Shown: positions 55,001 through 63,268 of the stretch, one piece after another
Numbering within the stretch: the first letter of the stretch is position 1
Layout: every line of letters starts with the position of its first letter
From: JAJOKK01 sp965370555
GTDB taxonomy: Bacteria > Bipolaricaulota > Bipolaricaulia > UBA7950 > UBA9294
DNA: 64,000 nucleotides
NCBI GenBank assembly: GCA_965370555.1
Contig: CBDUVB010000008.1
Span: 1-64,000 of the forward strand
Reading direction: 5' to 3'
The notes under the pieces: model-generated
Told to the model about the DNA's origin: nothing
Databases searched by the model: none
The model's input: only the letters and a program-made list of their open reading frames with translations
Made by a program: the position numbers and the translations under genes

Positions 55001-56193
55001 CGGACCCGTACCACGACCGCTATGTCAGCATCCCCAAAGAGGGGGAGACAGCCTGCGATCCGACTGACCTGCATCTAACAGGGAAAGTGGATGATGCCTT
55101 GGGCCACCAGCTTGCGTTCGTCGATTTTCCCGACGCGACGATGGACTATAACGAGGAGAGCCAGCAGGGGTTTATTGGAACGGGTTCTACCGAGCTATCG
55201 TTCCTTCACTCCGATGGACTAGACGCGATAATCGATATCCACGCGGATCCGATCACCGGAGAACCGGTCATCGACATCTGCTTGAGGTCAAGCACTGTGC
55301 ATGACCTTGACTTCGGGCTGTTCGCACGGCTTACGAGTATCGGAGAGATCGCCGGGTGTATTCGCATTGAAGGCCCGCTCCTAGAGCGAATTACCCTTGG
55401 GGGGTACATGGAAAACTCCGCAAGCACAGGCTTTGGAATTCTAGCTCCCAAGGCCGGCTATTTCGTCGAGGTGAACATCTCCGTTACCCCCAACTCCGCA
55501 ACCTTCTACGCGGGTGGAGACCTGCTCCTGGCAGTTGCCGGGAGCGCCGTGGATGTTTCTGGCTCAGTGTTCCTGGCTGTCGATTACACCCGAGCATCTG
55601 CGGAAGGGCAGGTGATCGGGCGCATCGATTGTAACTCGGTAGTCGGAGGGCTCGAAGGAGAGGGGCAGCTCACCTGGTATGTCGACCCCCAGGAACAATA
55701 CGTCCAGGGCAAGGTCAGTATCGAGCTTTGTAGCTGGATCGGAGGAGTGGGGCTAGAGGGTGGTATCTTTATCGGCCACAACGTGGAACGAGAGAAAGTC
55801 TGGGTCCTTTCTTCGGCGTCCGAACACTTTGGCATAGACCGCAGCATCCCAGCAACAGCAAAGCTCACCGGATTATACGGCTACGGTCAGCTATCCGCCG
55901 GTATACAGCTTTACGTCTTTGGAGGGGGGTTCAAGGTCTATATGGGAATGGGTGCCTTCCTCCCAACACCGGAGACTCCGATCCTCACCATCGCCGGAAG
56001 TGGCGGGCTTTACGTACACGGGGAGATTCTGGGAGGGCTCGTCTCAGCATCGGCCTGGGCCGATCTGGATCTCTATGGGCCGCCCTTCTACTTCGAGGGG
56101 AGCTTCGGCCTTGAGGGCTGCGTGTTGTGGGTGATTTGCGCCTCGATCGATGTGACAGCGGGGTTTGATAGCGATGGATTCTACATTTACTAG
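52099..56193 (+). CDS. Very large secreted/surface protein
   Basis: 1364 residues. A basic N-terminus is followed by a hydrophobic helix (about 37-58, signal or anchor). A Cna-B/carboxypeptidase-regulatory-like domain (about 60-160) comes next, then a Ser/Gln/Glu linker (about 191-215) and over 1000 residues of beta-rich sequence. The second half has repeated glycine-rich strands with 'GSAYINIKD', 'GGDLLLAVAGSAVDVSGSV'-like turns, suggestive of a beta-helix or barrel-like array. There are scattered cysteines. No family name can be given. GAGGTG precedes the ATG. It heads a set of three exported proteins. Confidence 0.8.
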   Translation: MPCSSSARMLRKGYALAGEWTVRVDDRRLIVPGRWKAIGTLGMTFLLFVFLVALPVTAHSYNFTGHVYSGSPPDMTQPVTGVRIELYGGRGEWAPNNSGTFLTAAATNEWGEFTLLYLPGNVTYPYYHVVEVDPPDTISTGAQAGLGGYVRENNVISYTKTAPGTYAGIGFWDARSMISLPPLTQQPGTFMEKHEESSQQSSQSSQQSQMSSSEKVTAPDEKLPHTLLIGDFVLLVERYDAEKETDQSKLPTSQAVRPGIEQLEGLSGTAWLSFDCSAPSIVPGLTPLLPGGYVIIAHVFDVVPVVTDPANQISLPEARLIQPDITPGQTLELQLPLKSQDVPGIIAAKDLFLQEVEQLGGVAKGDIRVRFEDATIVEVPEQEGVGRIIEGTAFYPADPLYPDIIRLSIDGFTALIDILTLTPTGATANVVLELPSNIAFEATCERAWLALGEIAITPYCEFYAEEPTDPFGPWIVGDTGLIVSGTGYIADFSSSQSPLSKPVSWKGVVLQDGTGSGSALVPTTSNTGYLAGEYSFFNATVEGSGLAGQFNLLGTLIFYPLQPLGYQVTLYGASLEVSESRVVSGQLGPGRLELPVNAVCKDGHPGDPLSATFNLLTVQADLDVGGEVNFGFGTPTRMGWGELTHSGDEVVAWILEIEKGYLYLPATPVSTFSPDTGVGFLDFFLPTYSVEIALAALESQKMAGITIGSMQNLAIHSPDRPGGTTNPLKMADVSGWLRIGSRGVDGDLQITEWNMHADLGNTARYGYVGGEPFNTTLILPTQDEKLLLLQYATSAVYDSEINGLVDIPEPCNISRLEFADMEATSTAHLVGGDIKLPVDGVTLEYWDIGFEPTEDPTQAGVVSVRTGRLVFTAAGISEYVHFDKVFGLTWCEMLADGNLRELFLDYNSYGQRFDKLPFSAHQLSLSECIPGMSGLDAGAYLAVCGDVHFNFFGSAYINIKDARHPDSADPYHDRYVSIPKEGETACDPTDLHLTGKVDDALGHQLAFVDFPDATMDYNEESQQGFIGTGSTELSFLHSDGLDAIIDIHADPITGEPVIDICLRSSTVHDLDFGLFARLTSIGEIAGCIRIEGPLLERITLGGYMENSASTGFGILAPKAGYFVEVNISVTPNSATFYAGGDLLLAVAGSAVDVSGSVFLAVDYTRASAEGQVIGRIDCNSVVGGLEGEGQLTWYVDPQEQYVQGKVSIELCSWIGGVGLEGGIFIGHNVEREKVWVLSSASEHFGIDRSIPATAKLTGLYGYGQLSAGIQLYVFGGGFKVYMGMGAFLPTPETPILTIAGSGGLYVHGEILGGLVSASAWADLDLYGPPFYFEGSFGLEGCVLWVICASIDVTAGFDSDGFYIY

Positions 56194-56260
56194 CGATCTT
56201 GGTCAACTGTTGGGTAAGGCGAACGCCCGAAAAAAGGGATGGATAAAGGGGTGTGTTCAA

Positions 56261-58828
56261 ATGCGTCGTTTTGTGCTAAAGCTGTTCTTCTCAGTCTTCT
56301 TGATGGGGTTATTGATTTCTTCATTGGCTACCGAGGGATTAGCCTTTGAGAAGCAGCAGCTGCACGCCACATCTTCGGAGATTAGCTTGTTCAAAGGGAC
56401 GTACATCGTCCTTTACTGGAGCCCGGCAGAAGACGTTGTTGGATATAACCTGTATCGAAAGGAAGCGGCGGAGCGGGCGTACCCCTCTTTCCCGCTAAAC
56501 GGCAAGGCGCTGATCTCTACTGTGAAGACCTGCGAAGATCTAAAGGCCGTCATTCCTGAAGGGTCCTCCGAGTGGAACATGCTGAAGGGAGCCTTCTTCT
56601 CCCTCTTACCAAGGGAAACAAGTAGCGAAAAAGAGGTGGGGCCTCTAGCAAAAGGGGAAGTCGTTGATCCGAAAACCCCTGAGCTCTTCCCCAGATTGAG
56701 ATCAGATCTTATAGCGGCTGCCGCGGACCCCTGCACAGTGCTTCAGCGTGGGCTTACAGAGGAGGAAGGAGCGATCTTTGACCTCCTGGCAAAGGTCAAC
56801 CTTAAGCTTCGACTCGCACGAGGATTGGCGTTCATCGACGATGGGGTCATCGGTGATGCAAGGTACGTCTACCAGTTGCGGGGAGTGCTTCGGGGAGGGG
56901 GGGAAGTGATCCTCGGCCCGGAGGTGGGGGTGTGGGCAGGTCACTTCATCCTCCCGGACCCACCGGAGGATCTCACTGCAATCGCAGGGGATCACACGGT
57001 CCTCTCCCTGTGGGATCGAAATCCTGAGGCGTATAGCTACACGGTAAGGCGGGCGACCCATCCCTTCGGTCCCCATCAGGTCATAAACGCGCAACCTGTA
57101 TTCTTCGATATTGCACAGGATCTCGAAGGGGAGGATATCGTTCCGCCTCGCCCTGGATTTGTCGACCACCAGCGCTTCGACGACGACAAAGATTCTCCTA
57201 CATGCGGCCATCCGACGACGCACGATGTGGCCGGGGTGGCGATCGATGGTCCGGAGAACGGGGTGACCTACTATTATCAGGTCGCCTCCTGCGACATCCT
57301 GGATCGCGTTGGCTCGTGGAGCCCGGAACAATCTGTTACTCCTGTCGATCTGACCCCTCCCAAGGCGCCGACCCAGCTCGCGGTCGATCCGTTGATCGAT
57401 CCGATGTCACCGGGCCTCGTCCTTTCCTGGAGGAAGGTTACGCAGGACATCGAAGGACACAGGGAACTTGATACGACCCAGACCTACATGATATACCGCG
57501 CGGACACCCTGGAGGCACTGGACGACATTGCGGGTTTGCCAACCTACTTCGTGCATAGCCTGACCGCCGACCCGATCCATCCGGCGGTGATGACGATCAG
57601 CTGGACCGACACTGACCCCGCTATCATTCCCATGTACGGAGAGAAAGATTTCTGGTACCGGGTCCGCTGCGTGGATGCCTCGCCACAGGCGAACATGAGC
57701 GCCCCCTCCGCGGCCATCTCGGGAAGGGTTCCCGATACGACGCCGCCCGGTCCGACTTACGTCACCGGGGCCGAAGGCTACGCGGACCACATCACTGCTA
57801 TGTGGGCCCCAAATACTGAACCGGACCTGGGTGGCTATCAGATCTATCGGAGTGTCTGCGACTTCGGCGTTCCCTACCGGCCCCCACTACGACCAGACCT
57901 GACCCAGTACGAGCCGACGCAATCCACCTGTGATTTCGCCCTCGTCGGTGAGGTGCTTGTCAGAGAAGCGCGAAAGAGGCTTGAGGAAACGGGAAGAATC
58001 TACTACGAGGATTACTCCGTCCCCGAAGGCTCTCCTATCTGTTATGCCTATTGGGTACGGGCGTTTGACATGGCACGCAACCTTTATCCAGGCAACCTTG
58101 GCACCGCGTGTCCAGATGTGGGTGAATACATCTGCCAACGTCTGTATGAGGAGACTCCGCCGCCAGCTCCGATCATCTCTGGCCTAAAAGCGAAGAACAA
58201 TTCGGTCTTTGTCGAATGGGTCTCCTCACCGGTTCAGGATCTTCACGCCTTTCACGTATATCGCTCGAAAGAGGAGGACGGCAGCCCCATCTTTGTCGCC
58301 TGTATCTTCCTCGATGGTACGATGAGCACCACCCCATGGATGGGGACGCACCCCTCGTGCGATGATATCCCGGCGGATCCCGATCCGACCGCTGTTTTCG
58401 GGTCGTTTATGGATAAAGGATTAGAGCCGAATCAAGTATTCTGGTACCGCGTCGCGGCAGTAGACTGGCTGGGAAACGAAAGCGAACGCGGGAACATCGA
58501 AGCGATCCCCGCGATCAGCACGTTCACCTACAGCAAGGACTTGCCTGGGACTCCTACGGTCCTTCCTCCAGCTACGGCAGCGCCAAGCGGGTGTGGTCTC
58601 GTCGTACGATGGACACCTTTCTTCGATCCCGCGGAACTATTGGGGTTCATCGTTTTTCGCAGTACATCCCCCGGTGGATCCTTCCGACAGGTAAGCCCTG
58701 TGATCGAAGGGAACGAGTTTGTCGATGAGTCGGCCATCCGCGGCATAAGCTATTGGTACCGTGTCCAGGCAATGGATCTTACCGGTAAGCTCTCGGAACC
58801 CTCGGCGGCCGTCGAGTATAGCTATTAA
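56261..58828 (+). CDS. Secreted protein with fibronectin type III domains
   Basis: 855 residues with a signal peptide (1-29). ATG 56261 was chosen because the upstream 32 codons overlap the previous gene and lack a signal. At least five FnIII-like domains are visible by the recurring pattern 'P-x-x-P...W-x-x-x...YxIYRS' (for example WAPNTEPDLGGYQIYRS, WVSSPVQDLHAFHVYRS). Cysteines are spread through several domains. No catalytic domain or membrane anchor is seen. It is probably an extracellular binding or structural protein acting with its neighbours. Confidence 0.85.
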   Translation: MRRFVLKLFFSVFLMGLLISSLATEGLAFEKQQLHATSSEISLFKGTYIVLYWSPAEDVVGYNLYRKEAAERAYPSFPLNGKALISTVKTCEDLKAVIPEGSSEWNMLKGAFFSLLPRETSSEKEVGPLAKGEVVDPKTPELFPRLRSDLIAAAADPCTVLQRGLTEEEGAIFDLLAKVNLKLRLARGLAFIDDGVIGDARYVYQLRGVLRGGGEVILGPEVGVWAGHFILPDPPEDLTAIAGDHTVLSLWDRNPEAYSYTVRRATHPFGPHQVINAQPVFFDIAQDLEGEDIVPPRPGFVDHQRFDDDKDSPTCGHPTTHDVAGVAIDGPENGVTYYYQVASCDILDRVGSWSPEQSVTPVDLTPPKAPTQLAVDPLIDPMSPGLVLSWRKVTQDIEGHRELDTTQTYMIYRADTLEALDDIAGLPTYFVHSLTADPIHPAVMTISWTDTDPAIIPMYGEKDFWYRVRCVDASPQANMSAPSAAISGRVPDTTPPGPTYVTGAEGYADHITAMWAPNTEPDLGGYQIYRSVCDFGVPYRPPLRPDLTQYEPTQSTCDFALVGEVLVREARKRLEETGRIYYEDYSVPEGSPICYAYWVRAFDMARNLYPGNLGTACPDVGEYICQRLYEETPPPAPIISGLKAKNNSVFVEWVSSPVQDLHAFHVYRSKEEDGSPIFVACIFLDGTMSTTPWMGTHPSCDDIPADPDPTAVFGSFMDKGLEPNQVFWYRVAAVDWLGNESERGNIEAIPAISTFTYSKDLPGTPTVLPPATAAPSGCGLVVRWTPFFDPAELLGFIVFRSTSPGGSFRQVSPVIEGNEFVDESAIRGISYWYRVQAMDLTGKLSEPSAAVEYSY

Positions 58829-58862
58829 TGGAGGGTTGAGTAGCAGGAAGGAGGAAGCGGCC

Positions 58863-60413
58863 ATGACAAAGCGAACCATCGCAGTAATTCTTCTGGTAGT
58901 CGGCATCATGTGCGGGGTAGCCCTGGCGGACGAGTTCGATCCTGCAACTGATGGGTGGTACTTTAGCAACTGGTGCGAGACGTTATCCAACCCCAACTGT
59001 GACGGTTCCTGTGTCGGTTCCTGTGATTTTACGTGGGATCTCTATCGCCAGACCTACCTGGGAATCAACCCGACACACGATTGCGTGGAAGCTCCTCTCG
59101 ATTGCCTGTACTACGAGATCTTCAAGAACTGCGCTGAAGGTGGAAACTGCGGTGGTATCTCGCTTCTTGCCCTTGCGCTCTTCAAGTATGGCGGCTATAT
59201 GGGGTTCTGTTCCCCGGCGAACTTCTACACAGGAACAGAGGGTCCCGATCGCGATGACCTGCACCAGGCGATAAATATCCTGCAGGCAAGACAGTTCAGT
59301 GCAGCGGGGATTGAGAACTTCCTGGATCTAATCGGCGCTGGGGATCTAAACAACGCCGAGCGTGCCTTCAAGGAGGTCAAGGAATGCCTTGCAAAGGGAG
59401 ATTTCCCCGTTTTGTCCATTGCCAACAGCTTCTACGGGTCCGATGCCCACACGGTGATCCCTTACAGGGTCGAGGAGAACCCGTCAGGATACCCGCCAGG
59501 AACCAAGGTCATGCACATCTGGGACTCAAATCATCCTTATGACGATGATCCCGATCATTACGCCGACTGGAATCCAGCCAATCGGCTGGTGATCTCTGGA
59601 ATGTATACATGGACGTATACATCCGGGTCGACAGCATACTCGGGTTCAGGTTGGGATGCCGCGTGGTGCTTCTGTATCCCCATGTCCAAGGTTCTGCACA
59701 AGTCGCGGCAGCCCATGGCGCTCGACCTTGTTTTCGATGCGCTGTTAACCGTCTTTATCAGCGGCCCGTCAGGAACAGCGACCGTTCAGATAGCAGATGA
59801 CGAAGGGCACCGGCTCTTCAAGCCCGCAAATGACCAGGATCCCTCGGAGAGAGAATGGGAAACTAATGAGAGCGTGCGCCTCCAAGGCGCGTTCCGCTGG
59901 CCGTGGGGCGAAATCAAGAGCGAAGGGGCAAACACACCGGAACTCTTCTTCATAAAGCGTTCTGAGGACGATTCCTCTCCATTAACGTTCACGATCAATG
60001 GCTCCCGTTACAAGACTCTCTTCTCGATCGCAGGGAACGTAATCCAGATCGATGCTGAATCTGATGTCTCAGCGACCGATGTAATCCGAGTCTCTGGAAC
60101 AGCTGCTAACCTGTCTCTTGAGATAGCCACCCTCGGAGAGGCGCGAGAGTTCGGTATCCGTTGCTTGCGTACAGGGGAGAACCCCGCAGACTGGTGCTCC
60201 TTTGACATCACCCATCTTGTCGTCAAGCCAGGTGCTCCTGTTACGATCACCGCACTTGGTAATCTGCATACGCTGGAGGTTTCAAGCCCAGGAAGAGAAG
60301 TCCGGTTTGACCTCGCAGTGACGCAGAAAGTGGATGGGATACTCATCACGAGAGGCGCTGAAGAACACATGATCGCCGCTGGGAGAAGTCTTCGGATCGC
60401 TCCGGAGGACTAG
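58863..60413 (+). CDS. Secreted papain-like cysteine-peptidase-like protein
   Basis: 516 residues, signal peptide 1-22. A candidate catalytic triad is C96 (GGNCGGISLLALALF), H196 (SDAHTVIPYRV) and D221/N223 (HIWDSNHP). This order and spacing occur in papain-like and related bacterial cysteine peptidases. The region after about residue 285 is beta-rich and lacks motifs. An AGGAGG site precedes the ATG. It is 34 bp after the FnIII gene, so the two are likely cotranscribed. Activity is inference. Confidence 0.75.
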   Translation: MTKRTIAVILLVVGIMCGVALADEFDPATDGWYFSNWCETLSNPNCDGSCVGSCDFTWDLYRQTYLGINPTHDCVEAPLDCLYYEIFKNCAEGGNCGGISLLALALFKYGGYMGFCSPANFYTGTEGPDRDDLHQAINILQARQFSAAGIENFLDLIGAGDLNNAERAFKEVKECLAKGDFPVLSIANSFYGSDAHTVIPYRVEENPSGYPPGTKVMHIWDSNHPYDDDPDHYADWNPANRLVISGMYTWTYTSGSTAYSGSGWDAAWCFCIPMSKVLHKSRQPMALDLVFDALLTVFISGPSGTATVQIADDEGHRLFKPANDQDPSEREWETNESVRLQGAFRWPWGEIKSEGANTPELFFIKRSEDDSSPLTFTINGSRYKTLFSIAGNVIQIDAESDVSATDVIRVSGTAANLSLEIATLGEAREFGIRCLRTGENPADWCSFDITHLVVKPGAPVTITALGNLHTLEVSSPGREVRFDLAVTQKVDGILITRGAEEHMIAAGRSLRIAPED

Positions 60414-60828
60414 AGCGTCTCGCTGTTTCGTGTGCCTGCTGCAGGCAAAGGAGCCGCCTGCTTGAGATAAGGGATTAATTGACATTTCTTTTGACGCTTT
60501 TGTCTGCATGGGGCATCTGGGTGGAGATGAATCTGCGTTCCTTGGGGGAGGGTGGTGCAATTAGTTAGCGCACTGGGTTGTGGTTCTAGCGGCTGGGGGT
60601 CCGAGTCCCTTTGGGTTCATCAGACTCCACCATACCGCGCCCGACACAGAATCGCGCCCTGGCTTTCCTCTACGCTAGTATCTCACGCATTTGTGATGAA
60701 CTCCAGGGAGACGACAGAGCCTGGTCCTTCACACGCAGAATGCAGATTGACTTCCCGCGTAAGAAAGGGTAGAATCCTGTTAACAAAGTGAGTGATGTCT
60801 TTGATTCATCTGTCCTAATCCTGAACTT
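60414..60828. other. Intergenic region holding the tRNA-like element
   Basis: 415 bp; apart from the structured element at 60520-60631 I see no gene. The sequence after 60640 has no clear promoter for the next gene. Confidence 0.6.
60529..60618 (+). tRNA. Atypical tRNA-His-like RNA (anticodon GTG)
   Basis: A D-arm (GTGC/GCGC, 60555-60571), an anticodon arm (CTGGG/TCTAG around loop TTGTGGT) and a T-arm (GGGGG/CCCTT around TCCGAGT) follow in order with tRNA spacing. The 3' acceptor strand TGGGTTC (60612-60618) pairs with GAATCTG (60529-60535), but 19 nt instead of 2 separate the 5' strand from the D-arm. The D-loop lacks GG and the T-loop has C at position 55. A longer helix outside (GGTGGAG 60520-60526 with CTCCACC 60625-60631) encloses it. 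It may be a degenerate tRNA-His or a tRNA-like non-coding RNA. Confidence 0.4.
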
Positions 60829-61464
60829 ATGAATGTTTCCGTGGTGGTGCCCGCATATAACGAAGCTTCTCGGATCGGGGCTGTCCTAAAGCCTCTCGTC
60901 GCTTGCTCCGCTGTCGACGAGGTGATCGTTGTCGATGATGGATCGGACGACGGGACGGCGGATGTCGCGCGGCGGTTCCCGGTGCAGGTTGTTAAACTAT
61001 CCGACAATTGCGGGAAGGCAAAGGCCCTTGATGAGGGGGTGACGCGGGCACGCAACGATGTTCTCCTCTTTCTCGATGCCGACCTTGTCGGGCTTACGGA
61101 GAAACACATCGAGCAATTCATTCATACGTACTCCGATACTGGTGTCGATATGGTCGTCGGTGTCTTTGCCAACGGACGGAAGAGCACCGATTTTGCCCAG
61201 AAGTTCAACCCGTACGCCTCTGGTCAACGGATGTTGACGAAGAGGTTGTGGGAGCGGGCGAAGGTAAATGTCCATGAGATGAACTACGGGATTGAATTCG
61301 CCCTATCCAAACTCGCGGTGAAGGAAGGCTGGAGCAAGGAGAAGGTGAAGCTGGAAGGTGTAACGCACGTCCTCAAGGAAGAGAAGCGCGGTTTTTCCAA
61401 CGGTATGCGGGAGCGGTTCAAGATGTATGGGGATATGATCAAATGGTTGTTCAAGAAGGTCTGA
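60829..61464 (+). CDS. Glycosyltransferase, family 2
   Basis: 211 residues, GT-A fold: VSVVVPAYNEASRIGAVLKP, VDDGSDDGT and the metal-binding LDADLVG. No membrane helix; soluble or peripheral. The substrate is unknown. The ATG has no strong ribosome-binding site. Confidence 0.9.
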   Translation: MNVSVVVPAYNEASRIGAVLKPLVACSAVDEVIVVDDGSDDGTADVARRFPVQVVKLSDNCGKAKALDEGVTRARNDVLLFLDADLVGLTEKHIEQFIHTYSDTGVDMVVGVFANGRKSTDFAQKFNPYASGQRMLTKRLWERAKVNVHEMNYGIEFALSKLAVKEGWSKEKVKLEGVTHVLKEEKRGFSNGMRERFKMYGDMIKWLFKKV

Positions 61465-61468
61465 GAGC

Positions 61469-61897
61469 ATGAAAGTAGCAATCGGTTGTGATCACGCAGG
61501 GGTGGGGTTGAAGCGCAGATTGCTGGACTCTGTTCTCAAGGGATACGAAGTCATCGACATGGGGACGGATTCTACTGACTCGGTCGACTATCCTGATATC
61601 GCCCACAAGGTGGCAAACGCGGTCGCCTCTGGCAAGGCCGAACAAGGAATCCTCATCTGCGGAACGGGAATTGGGATGGCGATGACCGCGGGGAAGACGA
61701 AAGGAATCCGCGCGGCGGCTTGCACAGAGCCGTACTCGGCCGAGTTGAGCCGGCGGCACAACGACGCAAACATCCTCTGCCTGGGAGCGAGGGTGATCGG
61801 AACGGGAATGGCAGAAAAGATCGTGGAGAAATGGGTTTCAACTCCGTTTGACGGGGGGCGACACGCCCGCCGTATCGGCAAGATCGAATCGCTTTAA
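61469..61897 (+). CDS. rpiB: Ribose-5-phosphate isomerase B
   Basis: 142 residues, pentose phosphate pathway. Signatures are IGCDHAGVGLKR, the active-site cysteine region ILICGTGIGMAM, and RRHNDANILCLGARV. It follows the glycosyltransferase by 4 bp. Confidence 0.96.
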   Translation: MKVAIGCDHAGVGLKRRLLDSVLKGYEVIDMGTDSTDSVDYPDIAHKVANAVASGKAEQGILICGTGIGMAMTAGKTKGIRAAACTEPYSAELSRRHNDANILCLGARVIGTGMAEKIVEKWVSTPFDGGRHARRIGKIESL

Positions 61898-62257
61898 GCG
61901 AGTAACTTTGGAGGCTGTTGTACAAACCTCTCTGCCTTGAGAAACAGAAACTTTCACCGCCGAGAACCTGTCTGCCGTCGTATTCTGACAGGCAGGCGGG
62001 GGAGTGGGGACACGGAGACGCGAAGAGTGAAGACCAATGTTCCTTAGCGATCTTTGCGGCTTGAGCGAGTGATAACGAGCGGGCGAGCGAAAAGGCTTAT
62101 GACTCTCGCAAAGACGCAGAGAACGCAAAGGAAAGCATCAAAATGTGGACAAGAATAAGAACAAAAAGCCTTTCTTTGCGACCCCGTACCTTGCCTGGAG
62201 TGTGAGGAACCGAGAAAGGCTTGCACAACAAGTTTTTTATAGGAGTCAAATAACCGA
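61898..62257. other. Intergenic region with common palindromic words
   Basis: 360 bp without a gene. It contains GGGGACACGGAGACGCG (also seen near 25.03 kb) and a CGCAAAGACGCAGAGAACGC-like stretch, both frequent non-coding repeats. Confidence 0.55.
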
Positions 62258-63256
62258 ATGACGATGCACTGGATTACGTTTCTTCTTACCTCAACGGCAA
62301 TCGTCCTCGCCGGGATCAAGCTTGCCTCATTCGGCGAGGCAATCGGAGAGCGAAGCAGAATCGGACAAGGCTGGATCGGCCTCCTCTTCCTGGCTACGAT
62401 CACCTCGATCCCGGAGTTGACGACGACCGTTACCGGGGCCACGCTCGGTGTCCCCAATATTGCCCTGGGGAACGCACTGGGAAGCAACCTGTTCAACATC
62501 GCCATCATCGCTGTCATGGATATCTTCCTCCTCGGCCGGGGGCCCTTCCTGCGCCTGGTCAAGCCCTACCACGCTGCCAGCGGGGGAATCGCCATCCTCC
62601 TCACCGTCCTTGTCATGCTGGGGATCACGGTCGCCCCGAATGCAGCGATCCTTGGAGTGAACCCGATCAGTTTCATCATCCTGTTCACCTACATCGCCGG
62701 GGTTTTCCTGCTCTACCGCATAGAGAAGCGCGACGGCGGAGAGGCGGAGGGAACGAAAGAGACGATGGGGCTCAGACGGGCGATCGTCGGGTTCTGTTTC
62801 TCCGGGGGGGTGATCATCGTCTCCGGAATCTTTCTCATCCACGCGAGCAGGGCAATCGCCGAGGAGACCGCTCTTTCGGCCTCCTTCATGGGGGCGATCC
62901 TGGTCGCGATCGCCACCTCGCTCCCCGAGCTTGCCACCTCGATCGGAGCTCTCAAGATCAAGGCCTACGACATGATCATCGGGAACCTATTCGGGTCGAA
63001 CATGTTCAATATTCTGACCATCTTCTTCGCCGACGTTGCCTTCCGCCGCGGTGCGATCTTCGCCGGCTTAAAGGACGGGGTAACGGACCAGTTAATCTTG
63101 GCGAGCCTGGGGATCGGGATAACCGTGATCGCGACAACTGCGATCGTCTACCGCTCGAAGCGCCGCGTGTTGGGGATGGGGGGCGACGCTGCCCTCATCC
63201 TGATCGCTTACCTTGTAAGCACATGCTTAATCATCTATCGAGGAATTCATATTTGA
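62258..63256 (+). CDS. Na+/Ca2+ exchanger family protein (CaCA)
   Basis: 332 residues, about ten helices with an inverted repeat. The two alpha motifs are TITSIPELTTTVTGATLGV...GNALGSNLFN (first half) and IATSLPELATSIGALKI...GNLFGSNMFNIL (second half). A cytoplasmic loop at about 155-175 separates the halves. The ion pair transported cannot be told from sequence. Confidence 0.93.
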   Translation: MTMHWITFLLTSTAIVLAGIKLASFGEAIGERSRIGQGWIGLLFLATITSIPELTTTVTGATLGVPNIALGNALGSNLFNIAIIAVMDIFLLGRGPFLRLVKPYHAASGGIAILLTVLVMLGITVAPNAAILGVNPISFIILFTYIAGVFLLYRIEKRDGGEAEGTKETMGLRRAIVGFCFSGGVIIVSGIFLIHASRAIAEETALSASFMGAILVAIATSLPELATSIGALKIKAYDMIIGNLFGSNMFNILTIFFADVAFRRGAIFAGLKDGVTDQLILASLGIGITVIATTAIVYRSKRRVLGMGGDAALILIAYLVSTCLIIYRGIHI

Positions 63257-63268
63257 GGTGATACGACT

